This document shows, one piece after another, positions 1 to 5,798 of a stretch of 10,849 nucleotides of DNA. This stretch comes from Flavobacteriales bacterium UBA2104. Lineage in GTDB: Bacteria; Bacteroidota; Bacteroidia; Flavobacteriales_D; Crocinitomicaceae. The notes below the pieces were generated by a model. It made no database searches, was not told the origin of the DNA, and saw only the letters and a program-made list of their open reading frames with translations. The DNA is taken from positions 1 to 10,849 of the forward strand of contig DCYS01000020.1 of NCBI GenBank assembly GCA_002331485.1, read 5' to 3'. A program made the position numbers and the translations under genes. Numbering within the stretch: position 1 is the stretch's first letter; each line of letters opens with the position of its first letter.

Positions 1-100
1 CTGATAGCTCTCCATCTTCTTTAGATCTTATATCTTCGAATAACTCTCGCACGGGTGGCTCTATTATATTGTGGGTAACTTGTTTATAGGAGTCATAAAG
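1..100 (-). CDS. Possible partial ORF running off the left edge
   Basis: The minus strand is open without a stop from base 100 to the window edge. An in-frame TAA lies immediately upstream at 101-103. The readable peptide includes EPPVRELFEDIRSKEDGELS, and its acidic/basic mix and GAA/GAT/AAA codons look like coding sequence. No ATG occurs in this frame; a GTG at 50-52 is the only plausible start I see, and it would leave just 17 codons in the window. I do not recognise the family. It could be the beginning of a gene on the minus strand, a decayed remnant, or a chance open stretch of about 33 codons. Confidence 0.25.
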
Positions 101-107
101 TTAGTTT

Positions 108-151
108 TTGTTACTGTTATATCCAAGAATATTGGTGTATAACAGTAACAA
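108..151. repeat. Perfect 14-bp inverted repeat forming a long AT-rich hairpin
   Basis: TTGTTACTGTTATA at 108-121 is the exact reverse complement of 138-151. Inside it, CCAA (123-126) pairs with TTGG (132-135) around a GAATA loop, so the whole element can fold into one hairpin with a small internal bulge. Neither strand has a T tract after the stem, so it is not a standard intrinsic terminator. It lies about 50 bases beyond the elbB stop. The octamer AGTCATAA occurs on both sides, at 91-98 and 151-158. It may be a 3' RNA hairpin, a protein-binding palindrome, or a miniature mobile-element remnant. Confidence 0.7.
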
Positions 152-201
152 GTCATAAGTGTGTGGTCAGTTATATTTAACTCATACTTTGATCATCCAG
201 C

Positions 202-882
202 CTACACCATCTTCAATCCAGCCTCGATCGCATCCTTGATGTTCTGTCTCAACGTTGAAAGGTTTGTTTCCATCATATAACATGGGGCCGTGATGATCTT
301 GTTAGCTTCATCAATATTGATTTCTGAATTCGTTTTCATCGCTGTTTTAGCGCCTGTAGCTTCAAGTCCTTGAGTGAATCCTCCGATGTCGTAAGGAGAT
401 TCCTCTTGATCTGTTCCGATCGTCATGAATGGTTTGATCTCTGAGTCTTCGAAAGATTTAGCCACAACCACAGGACTAACACATAGCGCTACAACTGGTT
501 TTCCGATATTCACCATATTTACAAGTAAGAGCTTCACTTGAGGAAGCACCTCTCCTTCTGGTCCGTCGAATGCCCAGGTCGTAAAGTTTTTAGCGCTTCC
601 AAAACCACCAGGAATAACTAGCATGTCGATGTCAGCAGGCTCAACATCATTGATCTCTTTTATGTCCCCTCGCGCAATTCGTGAAGCTTCGATCAACATG
701 TTTCGTTTCTCACTTTGCTCCTCTCCATTCATATGATTTACAACATGGTGCTGATCGCGATCTATTCCGATACAAACAGCTTCTGCTCCTGCTTCTTCAA
801 TGGCGAGCAATGTTAAAACGGCTTCATGGATCTCTGCACCATCATATACTCCGCAACCCGACAATAATACTCCTACTTTCAT
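202..882 (-). CDS. elbB: ElbB-like glyoxalase (DJ-1/PfpI superfamily)
   Basis: The product has 226 residues and matches ElbB along its whole length, including the opening MKVGVLLSGCGVYDGAEIHE and the block PGGFGSAKN (91-99). ElbB belongs to the class I glutamine amidotransferase-like / DJ-1 superfamily; E. coli ElbB has been reported to have weak glutathione-independent glyoxalase activity, and an older annotation links it to isoprenoid biosynthesis. The expected nucleophile-elbow cysteine is C134 (LCVSP), with E17 as the likely partner acid. There is no signal peptide, so it is cytosolic. I chose the ATG at 880-882; the frame also extends two codons upstream to a TTG, but ElbB proteins begin at this MK. 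It is divergent from the DCC oxidoreductase gene and has its own promoter at 919-950. The family is certain; the physiological role is not. Confidence 0.93.
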   Translation of the reverse strand: MKVGVLLSGCGVYDGAEIHEAVLTLLAIEEAGAEAVCIGIDRDQHHVVNHMNGEEQSEKRNMLIEASRIARGDIKEINDVEPADIDMLVIPGGFGSAKNFTTWAFDGPEGEVLPQVKLLLVNMVNIGKPVVALCVSPVVVAKSFEDSEIKPFMTIGTDQEESPYDIGGFTQGLEATGAKTAMKTNSEINIDEANKIITAPCYMMETNLSTLRQNIKDAIEAGLKMV

Positions 883-918
883 GATCAATTCTTTTATTCG
901 TTTGTTCTTTATATACCT

Positions 919-950
919 CGAATATAAAAGTTTAAATTTGAAGTGTCAAT
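919..950 (-). promoter_or_regulatory. Promoter for elbB
   Basis: On the minus strand ATTG (947-950, within TTGACA) is followed after 20 bases by TATATTCG (919-926). This fits the Bacteroidetes primary sigma pattern TTTG-N19-21-TAnnTTTG with one change in each box. The predicted leader to the ATG is about 30 bases. It overlaps the opposite-facing promoter of the DCC gene. Confidence 0.6.
933..940 (+). promoter_or_regulatory. -7 box for the DCC oxidoreductase gene
   Basis: TAAATTTG is an exact match to the Bacteroidetes -7 consensus TAnnTTTG and lies 16 bases before the ATG at 957. I see no good TTTG at the right distance upstream. The box sits inside the elbB promoter spacer, so the two promoters probably interfere with each other. 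Confidence 0.45.
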
Positions 951-956
951 AGCTCC

Positions 957-1385
957 ATGACTGAGACAAAAGAAAATACTGAAGAAAGAGACTTACCTGA
1001 GAGAATTGTCTTTTATGATGGCGATTGCGGATTTTGCAATACTTCAGTTCAGTTGGTCTTGAACAAACGAAAGCGTCCGATCTACTTCGCAGCATTGCAA
1101 TCTAAACTCGCTGAGGAAAAACTGGGATCAAGAGGAGTAAGCATACAATTGAACACACTCTACTTTCTCGAGAATGATAAATTATATCAAAAGTCAACGG
1201 GCGCATTGAGAATTGCCAGACATTTAAAAGGTGGTTATCCCCTGCTCTATTATGTTGGAATAATCTTTCCTAGATTTTTTCGTGATTGGATCTACGACCA
1301 GGTGGCTAAACGTCGTCATAAAATAAAGCCTGGATACTGCGCTATGCCGAGTCCAGACGAACGAAAGCTGTTTTTAGGAGATTAA
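957..1385 (+). CDS. DCC-family thiol-disulfide oxidoreductase (DUF393)
   Basis: The protein has 142 residues and the family signature YDGDCGFCN at 20-28, giving a CxxC motif at C24/C27 within a thioredoxin-like fold. The C-terminal half carries the other conserved blocks: STGALRIARHL (80-90), the FPRFFRDWIYDQVAKRRHK region (104-122) and a late cysteine, C128, before the MPSPDERKLFL end. The length is normal for the family. No signal peptide is present, so it is cytosolic or loosely membrane-associated. DUF393 proteins are predicted redox enzymes; no substrate is established for most of them. The gene is divergent from elbB and convergent with the small Cys-rich gene, and the two TAA stops overlap in the sequence TTAA at 1382-1385. 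Confidence 0.9.
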   Translation: MTETKENTEERDLPERIVFYDGDCGFCNTSVQLVLNKRKRPIYFAALQSKLAEEKLGSRGVSIQLNTLYFLENDKLYQKSTGALRIARHLKGGYPLLYYVGIIFPRFFRDWIYDQVAKRRHKIKPGYCAMPSPDERKLFLGD

Positions 1386-1519
1386 CGTTTTGGGCACTTC
1401 CCACAAAACTTCCCCTTGCGTTCGTATTTCTTACAACACTTTTTCTTCTTGCAACAATCCTGAATAGAAGCATGAATTTCATCCAAAGAATGTTCAAAAT
1501 TGATCTGCTGAGTATTCAT
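1382..1519 (-). CDS. Small Cys/Lys-rich protein, 45 residues
   Basis: An ATG at 1517-1519 opens a 45-codon frame ending with TAA at 1382-1384. The first half (MNTQQINFEHSLDEIHASIQ) looks like an ordinary amphipathic helix. The second half is very basic and has six cysteines in the spacing CC-x4-CC-x9-C-x2-C (C22, C23, C28, C29, C39, C42), with ten lysines between them. This pattern suggests a metal-binding or iron-sulfur-binding micro-protein or a zinc knuckle; no function is assigned. Similar short lysine/cysteine-rich proteins do seem familiar from Flavobacteria, but I cannot name a family. A -7 box and two Fur-type inverted repeats lie directly upstream. The coding length, the dense codon-level pattern and the dedicated upstream region argue against a chance ORF. 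Confidence 0.75.
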   Translation of the reverse strand: MNTQQINFEHSLDEIHASIQDCCKKKKCCKKYERKGKFCGKCPKR

Positions 1520-1523
1520 ATTA

Positions 1524-1540
1524 TTTAGAATAAGTCTAAA
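1524..1540. promoter_or_regulatory. Putative Fur-family operator, proximal site
   Basis: TTTAGAATAAGTCTAAA is a 17-bp inverted repeat with 7 of 8 base pairs symmetric around A1532. Its arrangement fits the 7-1-7 layout of Fur/PerR/Zur sites (compare the known PerR pattern TTATAATnATTATAA). It ends four bases before the ATG of the Cys-rich gene and covers the predicted transcription start, so a bound repressor would block the promoter. Confidence 0.55.
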
Positions 1541-1548
1541 CAAAAGTA
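1541..1548 (-). promoter_or_regulatory. -7 box for the Cys-rich small gene
   Basis: On the minus strand this reads TACTTTTG, an exact match to TAnnTTTG. It lies between the two inverted repeats. No clear TTTG at the -33 position is seen; that position falls in the distal repeat. Confidence 0.5.
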
Positions 1549-1564
1549 ATTAAAAATCATATTA

Positions 1565-1581
1565 CTTTGAATCATTCTAAA
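1565..1581. promoter_or_regulatory. Putative Fur-family operator, distal site
   Basis: TTTGAATCATTCTAAA (1566-1581) is centred on C1573 with 6 of 7 arm positions paired, and reads TTAGAATGATTC on the minus strand. It shares the core of the proximal site. The two centres are 41 bp apart, about four helical turns, so both would face the same side of the DNA. It overlaps the expected -33 region. Confidence 0.5.
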
Positions 1582-1582
1582 T

Positions 1583-1613
1583 AAAAAAATGCGAAAACTG
1601 ATCTTAATCAGCT
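1583..1613 (-). terminator. Weak terminator after the PLP-enzyme gene
   Basis: On the minus strand AGCTGAT-TAAG-ATCAGTT (1596-1613) forms a seven-pair stem with one G-U pair. It includes the stop codon of the preceding gene and is followed by TTTT and, a little later, seven T residues (1583-1589). The stem is short and AT-rich, so termination may be inefficient. Confidence 0.4.
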
Positions 1614-2536
1614 AAAAATGGTAATTCTGAGACAAAACTCTTACCGCCTTGGAGTCCTCCACTATGTACAAAGAGTATTTTTTCTTTCGGCTTGATCACA
1701 CCATTCTTTACATCCTCGATCAACGCGAAAAGTGCTTTACCTGTATAGATCGGTTCAAGCGGTATGCCCGTATCTTCAAAGAATGAGCGGATCAAACGAA
1801 ACAACTTGGCATCCGTTTTTCCATAGCCTCCAAAATGTGCAGTATCATTTAGATCTAATCGCTTCATTGCCTTTTCTACAGCCTGATCATCAGCTAAGAT
1901 ATTCCACATCATTTTCTGTATATCCTCTTTCAGGAAATCACCCTTGAGTGCCGATACAGCGTGAACTGTTGTTGATTCTCCGGTAGCCGATAAAATTCCT
2001 GCTGCCGTTGTTCCTGTCCCCGAGGCAACATAGATATGGTCGTAATCATTGGGATGATCCTCCATGATCTCCTGACAGCCAATAGCACCGTAATAATTCG
2101 CTCCTCCTTCTGGAACCACCCAGTGATTGGGATACTTATCGTGTAACTCCGTCAGGTATGAACGATCGTTTCTTAATTGGTATTCAGATCGAGAAACAAA
2201 AACTAACTCCATTCCTAGCTTGCTACATGCTCTCAGCGTATCATTCGACTGTGAATTGAGTTCATCTCCTCTAACAATACCAATTGCTGTGAGTCCGAAC
2301 TTATAAGCAGCTTGGGCAGTGGCAACAAGATGATTCGAATAAGCACCTCCGAAAGTGATGATCCCTTCGTTCTTATTACTCTGTGCTTTTTCAATGTTAT
2401 ACTTCAGCTTTCTCCACTTATTTCCAGAGATCACTGGATCTATAAGGTCATCTCGCTTGACATCAAAAGAAAAAGGTCCAACCTTCCCCGAGGAAAATTG
2501 AACCTTTTGCGTTATTGATTTTGATACTTTAACCAA
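1604..2536 (-). CDS. ACC deaminase / D-cysteine desulfhydrase family PLP enzyme
   Basis: This is a 310-residue fold-type II PLP enzyme. SGNKWRKLKY (37-46) holds the expected Schiff-base lysine, most likely K40. GGAYSNH (63-69) is the substrate-carboxylate/cofactor loop, SGTGTTAAG (172-180) the phosphate-binding loop, and YTGKA plus HSGGLQG (264-268, 291-297) are the late active-site blocks. Family members cleave 1-aminocyclopropane-1-carboxylate or D-cysteine to a 2-oxo acid and ammonia; the sequence does not tell me which, and Bacteroidetes proteins of this type are often over-annotated as ACC deaminases. It is slightly shorter than characterised members (about 325-340). The start is probably TTG at 2534-2536, 12 bases after the FKBP stop, because no ATG fits and a purine-rich AAGAG lies upstream. 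It is the last gene of the ftsY transcript. Confidence 0.85.
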   Translation of the reverse strand: MVKVSKSITQKVQFSSGKVGPFSFDVKRDDLIDPVISGNKWRKLKYNIEKAQSNKNEGIITFGGAYSNHLVATAQAAYKFGLTAIGIVRGDELNSQSNDTLRACSKLGMELVFVSRSEYQLRNDRSYLTELHDKYPNHWVVPEGGANYYGAIGCQEIMEDHPNDYDHIYVASGTGTTAAGILSATGESTTVHAVSALKGDFLKEDIQKMMWNILADDQAVEKAMKRLDLNDTAHFGGYGKTDAKLFRLIRSFFEDTGIPLEPIYTGKALFALIEDVKNGVIKPKEKILFVHSGGLQGGKSFVSELPFLAD

Positions 2537-2548
2537 AATAGCTCTTAT

Positions 2549-3991
2549 TTACTGCTGGCCTCCTTGCTGTTGTTGCATTTGTTGCTGCAGTTGTTTTAAT
2601 TGCTCTTGTGAGAATTGTTGTTGCTGCGGTCGAGGCTGTACAAGTGAACCTGACTCACCAAAATCAAGGATCTCCATTTCGAACGTCAACGTCTCATATG
2701 GCTGTATCCCTTGGTTTCCTTGTTCTCCGTATGCCAGATCGTAAGGTAATACCAATTGATAACGACCTCCTTTTTTCATTTCAGGAACCGCTTTTTGCCA
2801 TCCTTCAACAACACCGTTTAATGAAAAAGTTGGTGCCGGCTTATTTCCTCTCATTGAAGACATGTAGCTATTCTCCACCATCTCACCTCTTGAGTTCTTC
2901 AAGATATAATGTGCTTGAACATCACTACCTTCAGGAATCTTCTGTCCTTCTCCCTCTTCTAGCGTTGTCAATACGTATCCCGACTCATCTACTTTCGTGT
3001 TTGGCAGTTTTTTAGCCTCCTCGATCACTTTTCTACCTCTTTCTTTGATCAAGTAATTCAATGGATACTGTCCTAAGACTTTAGAATGAATGATCACTGC
3101 TGCGTATGGATGAACAACATATCCCTGTCCTCGAGGTCGAGTTAATCCATCTTCACCGAAAGCAAGGTCATATGGTGCATAGATCGTATAGTCACCTCCT
3201 ACCTTCATATTATCCGTAGCTAATTTCCAGGCTTCTGGAAAGACGATATCATTTGAGTTTACAACTTGCGTATTTGCTTCATCTCCAGCATTTGGATCCT
3301 GAATAGTAGAAATGATCGTATCTCCAGCGATATTTGTCAACGTGTATTTGATCTTGTACTCCTTCGTAAGATCAAGTTGTTCACCATCACCAGCCTCATT
3401 TTCAACAAGAATATATCCTTCTGGCTCCACGTTATCTGCATGAGATTCGTTTTTATCAGCCATAAAGTCTTCACCAGCCAATTTACTCATGTCGTTATTG
3501 AAGTCAGCGATCATTTGTTGACGCTCTTCCAATGGGATCAACGTATCTTCTTTCTTAAGACCACTTCTGAAACCAATGCGTGCAATGTTGATATCTACTT
3601 CCTTCATTGCGTTCTTAGCTCCTAGCGAATTTCTCAGCATTTCACCGAAAATCGAGCCGTAACAGTGAGAGATCTCTTCTTTAGTATTCTTCGTTGTGTC
3701 TATTCCCTGAGGTTGAGAAAGCGCTGCTTGAAGTACTTCTCTGCATTCGTCAGTATTCTCCTTTTCATCAGCTGACAATAGATCGTAAAAACCTTTCTCA
3801 ATATCTTCGATACTCAATTGAGCATAAATTTCGTCTGGAAGATTTGCAAAACCTGCCGCCATATCAGCACCAAGTGCATATGAAATACGCTGATTGAAAT
3901 CCTCCAGGTTAAGATCTGAAGCCGTTTTTGGTTCTTTCTCTCCACATGCAAACAAAAGGGCTGCAATAGGAATGATGATTAATTTTCTCAT
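2549..3991 (-). CDS. FKBP-type peptidyl-prolyl isomerase lipoprotein, two domains, Q-rich tail
   Basis: The 480-residue protein starts with a lipoprotein signal whose lipobox LFAC places the lipidated cysteine at C16. Residues 34-175 resemble the FKBP N-terminal dimerisation region, with two similar helices (ISYALGADMAAGF 36-48; ISHCYGSIFGEML 107-119). Two FKBP folds follow, at about 205-307 and 350-444. The second keeps the usual landmarks VEGWQKAVPEM (395-405, active-site W399), PYDLAYGEQG and a final FEMEILDF. The first is degenerate. The last 30 residues are mostly glutamine. Such FkpA/Mip-like proteins catalyse proline isomerisation and act as chaperones in the periplasm, here anchored in a membrane. 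The gene follows ftsY after 75 bases; a partial -7 box (TAAGTTCG, 4025-4032) in that gap may give it extra transcription. The tail and the double domain are unusual. Confidence 0.9.
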   Translation of the reverse strand: MRKLIIIPIAALLFACGEKEPKTASDLNLEDFNQRISYALGADMAAGFANLPDEIYAQLSIEDIEKGFYDLLSADEKENTDECREVLQAALSQPQGIDTTKNTKEEISHCYGSIFGEMLRNSLGAKNAMKEVDINIARIGFRSGLKKEDTLIPLEERQQMIADFNNDMSKLAGEDFMADKNESHADNVEPEGYILVENEAGDGEQLDLTKEYKIKYTLTNIAGDTIISTIQDPNAGDEANTQVVNSNDIVFPEAWKLATDNMKVGGDYTIYAPYDLAFGEDGLTRPRGQGYVVHPYAAVIIHSKVLGQYPLNYLIKERGRKVIEEAKKLPNTKVDESGYVLTTLEEGEGQKIPEGSDVQAHYILKNSRGEMVENSYMSSMRGNKPAPTFSLNGVVEGWQKAVPEMKKGGRYQLVLPYDLAYGEQGNQGIQPYETLTFEMEILDFGESGSLVQPRPQQQQFSQEQLKQLQQQMQQQQGGQQ

Positions 3992-4066
3992 AAAATATTT
4001 TGCTGTTTATTTATATCAGTTGTGCGAACTTACTAAGAACAAATTGAAATGACGCAGGATTAACAT

Positions 4067-5020
4067 TTATTCTCCAAACAAAGAATCAACAAACTCTCGT
4101 TTATTGAATGGTTGAAGATCTGTCATTTGCTCTCCTACTCCAATGTATTTAACCGGAATTTTCATCTGATCTGATATACCGATGACAACTCCACCTTTCG
4201 CGGTTCCATCTAATTTGGTAATTGCAAGAGCATTGATCTCTGTCGCTGCTGCAAACTGCTTCGCCTGCTCAAACGCATTTTGTCCAGTAGAACCGTCCAA
4301 AACCAGTAAGATCTCATGTGGTGCATCAGGAACAACTTTACTCATCACTCGCTTGATCTTACTCAACTCGTTCATTAGGTTTACCTTATTGTGAAGTCTA
4401 CCAGCGGTATCAATAATTGCAACGTCAGCTCCTTTAGCTTTGGCTGCCTGCAATGTATCAAAAGCAACCGAGGCAGGGTCGGCCTGCATTCCTTGTTGTA
4501 CGATCGGTACATCTACTCGTTCTGACCAAATGATCAATTGATCGACTGCAGCTGCACGGAAGGTATCAGCGGCACCAAGCACCACTTTTTTACCCATCTG
4601 TTTAAACTGATACGCCAATTTCCCAATGGTCGTCGTTTTACCAACTCCATTTACACCAACAACCATGATCACGTGCGGATCATCTCCGTGATTGGGGATA
4701 TCGTATTCTGCATCACTTGTATTATTTTCTTCAAGCAGACCAGCGATCTCATCTCTTAATACTTCCTGTAATTCAGAAGTATTCACGTATTTCTCCCGAG
4801 CAACACGCTCCTCGATACGTTCAATGATCTTTACTGTTGTTTGAACACCTACATCAGATGTGATCAACACCTCCTCAAGTTCATCTAAAACTTCGGCATC
4901 TACCTTTGACTTACCAACAACTGTTCTTGTTAGTTTCGATAAAAAAGACTCTTTTGTTTTTTCCAGACCTTCGTCTAGCTTTTCTTTTTTGTCTTTAGAA
5001 AATAATCCAAATAATCCCAT
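4067..5020 (-). CDS. ftsY: Signal recognition particle receptor FtsY
   Basis: FtsY is the membrane-associated SRP receptor GTPase that pairs with Ffh to deliver ribosomes to the Sec translocon. All elements of the SRP GTPase NG domain are present in order: the N-domain helices (about 20-100), the P-loop GVNGVGKTT (122-130), the insertion-box motif DTFRAAAVDQL (152-162), DTAGR (204-208), TKLDGTAKGG (268-277) and the closing GVGE...DLQPF (294-305). At 317 residues it is the short form without the long acidic A domain of E. coli FtsY, as is usual in Bacteroidetes; only a short charged KDKKEKLDEGLEK leader remains. It lies downstream of rpmB-rpmG-DUF4295, the typical neighbourhood in this phylum. 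A strong terminator hairpin ends 14 bases before its ATG, so expression may depend on read-through. Confidence 0.97.
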   Translation of the reverse strand: MGLFGLFSKDKKEKLDEGLEKTKESFLSKLTRTVVGKSKVDAEVLDELEEVLITSDVGVQTTVKIIERIEERVAREKYVNTSELQEVLRDEIAGLLEENNTSDAEYDIPNHGDDPHVIMVVGVNGVGKTTTIGKLAYQFKQMGKKVVLGAADTFRAAAVDQLIIWSERVDVPIVQQGMQADPASVAFDTLQAAKAKGADVAIIDTAGRLHNKVNLMNELSKIKRVMSKVVPDAPHEILLVLDGSTGQNAFEQAKQFAAATEINALAITKLDGTAKGGVVIGISDQMKIPVKYIGVGEQMTDLQPFNKREFVDSLFGE

Positions 5021-5033
5021 TGTTCTTAAACTA

Positions 5034-5063
5034 GAAAAAGCTTCCCACCATTGGTAAGAAGCT
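5034..5063 (-). terminator. Intrinsic terminator between DUF4295 and ftsY
   Basis: On the minus strand AGCTTCTTACC pairs with GGTGGGAAGCT around the loop AAT. This gives eleven pairs including two G-U, and TTTTTCT follows immediately. It lies 34 bases after the DUF4295 stop and ends 14 bases before the ftsY start codon. This is the best-formed terminator in the window. Confidence 0.8.
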
Positions 5064-5096
5064 CTAATACTTTATATATATGTGAATGTTGCTTGC

Positions 5097-5249
5097 TTAT
5101 TTCTTAGCAAACCAATCTTTCACTTCGTCGTTGTGTACGATTTCTTCACGGAAAGAGTAAGAACCACGATCGTTCTTTACCATCTTCACAACTTTAGTGT
5201 GAGCTTTACCTCCTCCTTTTTGAATCGATGCTACTGTCTTCTTTGCCAT
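5097..5249 (-). CDS. DUF4295 family protein
   Basis: This 50-residue basic protein starts MAKKTVASIQKGGGK and ends EVKDWFAKK. It matches DUF4295, a short family that in Bacteroidetes sits directly after rpmG. Its function is unknown; its size, basic charge, and position among ribosomal protein genes suggest a ribosome-associated role, which is inference only. The ATG (5247-5249) is eight bases after the rpmG stop, so the two are co-translated from one message. The strong terminator follows it. No cysteine or membrane segment is present. Confidence 0.88.
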   Translation of the reverse strand: MAKKTVASIQKGGGKAHTKVVKMVKNDRGSYSFREEIVHNDEVKDWFAKK

Positions 5250-5257
5250 AACTTAAA

Positions 5258-5440
5258 CTATTTAATTTCTTTGTGAACTGTCATTTTCTTAAGAATAGGG
5301 TTGTATTTCTTCAACTCCATACGCTCTGGCGTATTCTTTCTATTCTTAGTTGTGATGTATCGAGACGTACCTGGTTTACCAGAATCTTTGTGCTCTGTAC
5401 ACTCAAGTATAACTTGTACTCTATTTCCTTTTTTCGCCAT
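5258..5440 (-). CDS. rpmG: 50S ribosomal protein L33
   Basis: The 60-residue product carries the L33 signature SRYITTKNRKNTPERMELKK (26-45) and is the usual length. L33 binds 23S rRNA near the E site of the large subunit. Only one cysteine (C14, in ILECTEHK) is present, so the zinc-binding CxxC pairs of the C+ form are missing; this is a zinc-independent (C-) version. It sits between rpmB (37-base gap) and the DUF4295 gene (8-base gap) and is transcribed from the rpmB promoter. Confidence 0.97.
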   Translation of the reverse strand: MAKKGNRVQVILECTEHKDSGKPGTSRYITTKNRKNTPERMELKKYNPILKKMTVHKEIK

Positions 5441-5477
5441 TTCTTTACTTTTTATTCGTAATCGCTACGAATGTCAA

Positions 5478-5714
5478 TTATTTCAAATAACCTTTTGCTC
5501 TCGCATCTTTAACACATGCAGTGATCCCACGTTTGTTGATCGTGCGCAATGCAGCAGTTGAAACACGCAATGTGATAAACTCCTTCTCCTCTGGAAGGTA
5601 AAATCTTTTCTTTACTAAGTTCGGGTAAAACTTTCTCTTCGTTTTATGGTTAGAGTGTGAAACGTGATTTCCCACCATAACTCTTTTCCCTGTTAACTGA
5701 CAAACTCTAGACAT
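5478..5714 (-). CDS. rpmB: 50S ribosomal protein L28
   Basis: The 78-residue protein begins MSRVCQLTGKRVMVGNHVSH and continues with KTKRKFYPNL and the RVSTAALRTINKRG block, all diagnostic for bacterial L28. L28 is a late-assembling large-subunit protein. It lacks a zinc-binding cysteine set: C5 stands alone at the N-terminus and C67 is isolated near the C-terminus, so it is a C- form like the neighbouring L33. It is the first gene of the ribosomal transcript and has the best promoter in the window about 35 bases upstream. The upstream leader is A/T-rich and lacks a Shine-Dalgarno, as is usual in this phylum. Confidence 0.97.
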   Translation of the reverse strand: MSRVCQLTGKRVMVGNHVSHSNHKTKRKFYPNLVKKRFYLPEEKEFITLRVSTAALRTINKRGITACVKDARAKGYLK

Positions 5715-5748
5715 AATTAAATAGTTTTGCTAATTACAAAAGCGGGTG

Positions 5749-5779
5749 CAAAGAAACGCATATTTTGTGAATTTGCAAA
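5749..5779 (-). promoter_or_regulatory. Promoter of the rpmB-rpmG-DUF4295 operon
   Basis: On the minus strand TTTG (5776-5779), then exactly 19 bases, then TTTCTTTG (5749-5756). This fits the Bacteroidetes pattern TTTG-N19-TAnnTTTG, with T in place of A at the second position of the -7 box. The predicted transcription start, near 5743, gives a leader of about 30 bases. Confidence 0.75.
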
Positions 5780-5798
5780 GGTTTTGAAATTTTTTTTA

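Noticed and set aside
108..151. Hairpin considered as an integron attC site or intrinsic terminator
   Set aside because: It lacks the GTTRRRY/RYYYAAC core sites of attC and has no T tract on either strand.
79..156. Small minus-strand ORF starting at the CAT of 154-156 and crossing the hairpin
   Set aside because: The peptide has no recognisable pattern, and most of it is encoded by the inverted repeat.
681..884. Plus-strand open frame inside elbB
   Set aside because: It is antisense to a clearly conserved enzyme, lacks any recognisable motif, and has no promoter or plausible start context.
202..888. TTG start two codons upstream for elbB
   Set aside because: The ATG at 880-882 matches the usual ElbB start; the extra two residues are not expected.
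2549..2640. CAG/CAA-rich stretch considered as a tandem repeat or CRISPR-like array
   Set aside because: It is irregular coding sequence for the glutamine-rich tail, with no fixed repeat unit or spacers.
2608..3015. 135-codon plus-strand open frame over the FKBP C-terminus
   Set aside because: It is the complement of the conserved FKBP domain and Q-rich tail; its length follows from the codon bias of the real gene.
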